From JAKALQ01 sp963978265 (GTDB taxonomy: Bacteria > Actinomycetota > Actinomycetes > S36-B12 > UBA5976), in the NCBI GenBank assembly GCA_963978265.1, contig CAXBQV010000100.1, positions 1 to 5,538 on the forward strand: a DNA stretch of 5,538 bases, written 5' to 3'. Shown piece by piece: positions 5,187 through 5,538 of this stretch; the stretch's first letter is position 1; each line of letters begins with the position of its first letter. A program made the position numbers and the translations under genes. Below the pieces are notes generated by a model that saw only the letters and a list, made by a program, of their open reading frames with translations, ran no database searches and was not told the DNA's origin.

Positions 5187-5538
5187 ATGTCAAAGATCAA
5201 GGTTGCCACCCCGGTCGTCGAACTCGACGGCGACGAAATGACGCGCATCATCTGGCAGTTCATCAAGGATCAGTTGATCCTGCCGTACCTCGACGTCGAC
5301 CTGAAGTACTACGACCTCGGCATCGAAGAGCGCGATCGTACCGACGACCAGATCACCATCGACTCGGCGAATGCGATCAAGCAGTACGGTGTCGGCGTCA
5401 AGTGCGCCACCATCACACCCGATGAAGCGCGTGTGGAGGAGTTCGGTCTCAAGAAGATGTGGAAGAGCCCCAACGGCACGATCCGCAACATTCTTGGCGG
5501 CGTGATCTTCCGCGAGCCGATCATCATCAACAACATTC
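5187..5538 (+). CDS. icd: NADP-dependent isocitrate dehydrogenase, N-terminal part (3' end outside window)
   Basis: The frame is open from the ATG at 5187 to the window end, giving 117 residues. This enzyme oxidatively decarboxylates isocitrate to 2-oxoglutarate in the cytoplasm and supplies NADPH. The sequence belongs to the homodimeric group that includes the eukaryotic IDH1/IDH2 enzymes, rather than the E. coli Icd type. ELDGDEMTRIIW opens the protein (12-23), followed by KCATITPDEARVEEF (72-86) and MWKSPNGTIRNILGG (91-105). The substrate-contact residues Thr77, Ser94, Asn96, Arg100 and Arg109 fall at exactly the same numbers as in human IDH1, which strongly supports the start. The third substrate arginine (132 in IDH1) and the NADP site lie beyond the window. 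It is downstream of mdh with an 11-base gap and its own Shine-Dalgarno, so the two are almost certainly co-transcribed. Confidence 0.95.
   Translation, partial: MSKIKVATPVVELDGDEMTRIIWQFIKDQLILPYLDVDLKYYDLGIEERDRTDDQITIDSANAIKQYGVGVKCATITPDEARVEEFGLKKMWKSPNGTIRNILGGVIFREPIIINNI

Noticed and set aside
4138..5193. Upstream extension of the DUF3017 frame, open on the minus strand opposite mdh
   Set aside because: The extension is antisense to the well-supported mdh. DUF3017-like sequence begins only after the ATG at 4137, where a plausible promoter box is also present.

Overview
This window is chromosomal DNA from a GC-rich actinobacterium. The evidence is GC-ending codons throughout, an actinobacterial-type DUF3017 membrane protein beside malate dehydrogenase, clpB and pyrE in the same neighbourhood, and TAGNNT promoter boxes six or seven bases before start codons that lack a Shine-Dalgarno. 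An Acidimicrobiia (Ilumatobacter-like) source is plausible but is only an inference from protein style. I see no mobile element, CRISPR array, rRNA or tRNA. It is dense housekeeping DNA with two less ordinary genes.

Layout. 2-766 (+) is the 3' end of clpB. Nine bases later comes a classical short-chain dehydrogenase (776-1498, +). It converges with and overlaps, by 17 bases, a 115-residue minus-strand gene (1482-1829). That gene resembles the middle of an alpha/beta-hydrolase but lacks a recognisable nucleophile and catalytic histidine. Thirty-one bases separate it from the divergent pyrE (1861-2397, +). pyrE then converges, across 25 bases, on a two-gene minus-strand unit: a DUF3017 three-helix membrane protein (4137 to 3790) followed after 2 bases by a secreted trypsin-like protease with a C-terminal extension (3787 to 2423). 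Divergent from DUF3017, across 81 bases, is an mdh-icd pair (4219-5175 and 5187 to beyond the window end).

How the genes work together. mdh and icd form a TCA-cycle operon, both with good ribosome binding sites. pyrE serves de novo UMP synthesis and clpB serves protein disaggregation. The DUF3017-protease pair looks translationally coupled and envelope-directed. There is no gene-free stretch longer than about 80 bases.

Most worth a second look: (1) a repeated TAGNNT box set 6-7 bases before the ATG of four genes, suggesting leaderless transcription, with two such boxes back to back in 31 bases between pyrE and the small minus-strand gene; (2) that small gene as a possible hydrolase-derived pseudoenzyme; (3) a trypsin-like protease whose signal-peptidase site appears to abut the active N-terminus directly, with no zymogen propeptide.
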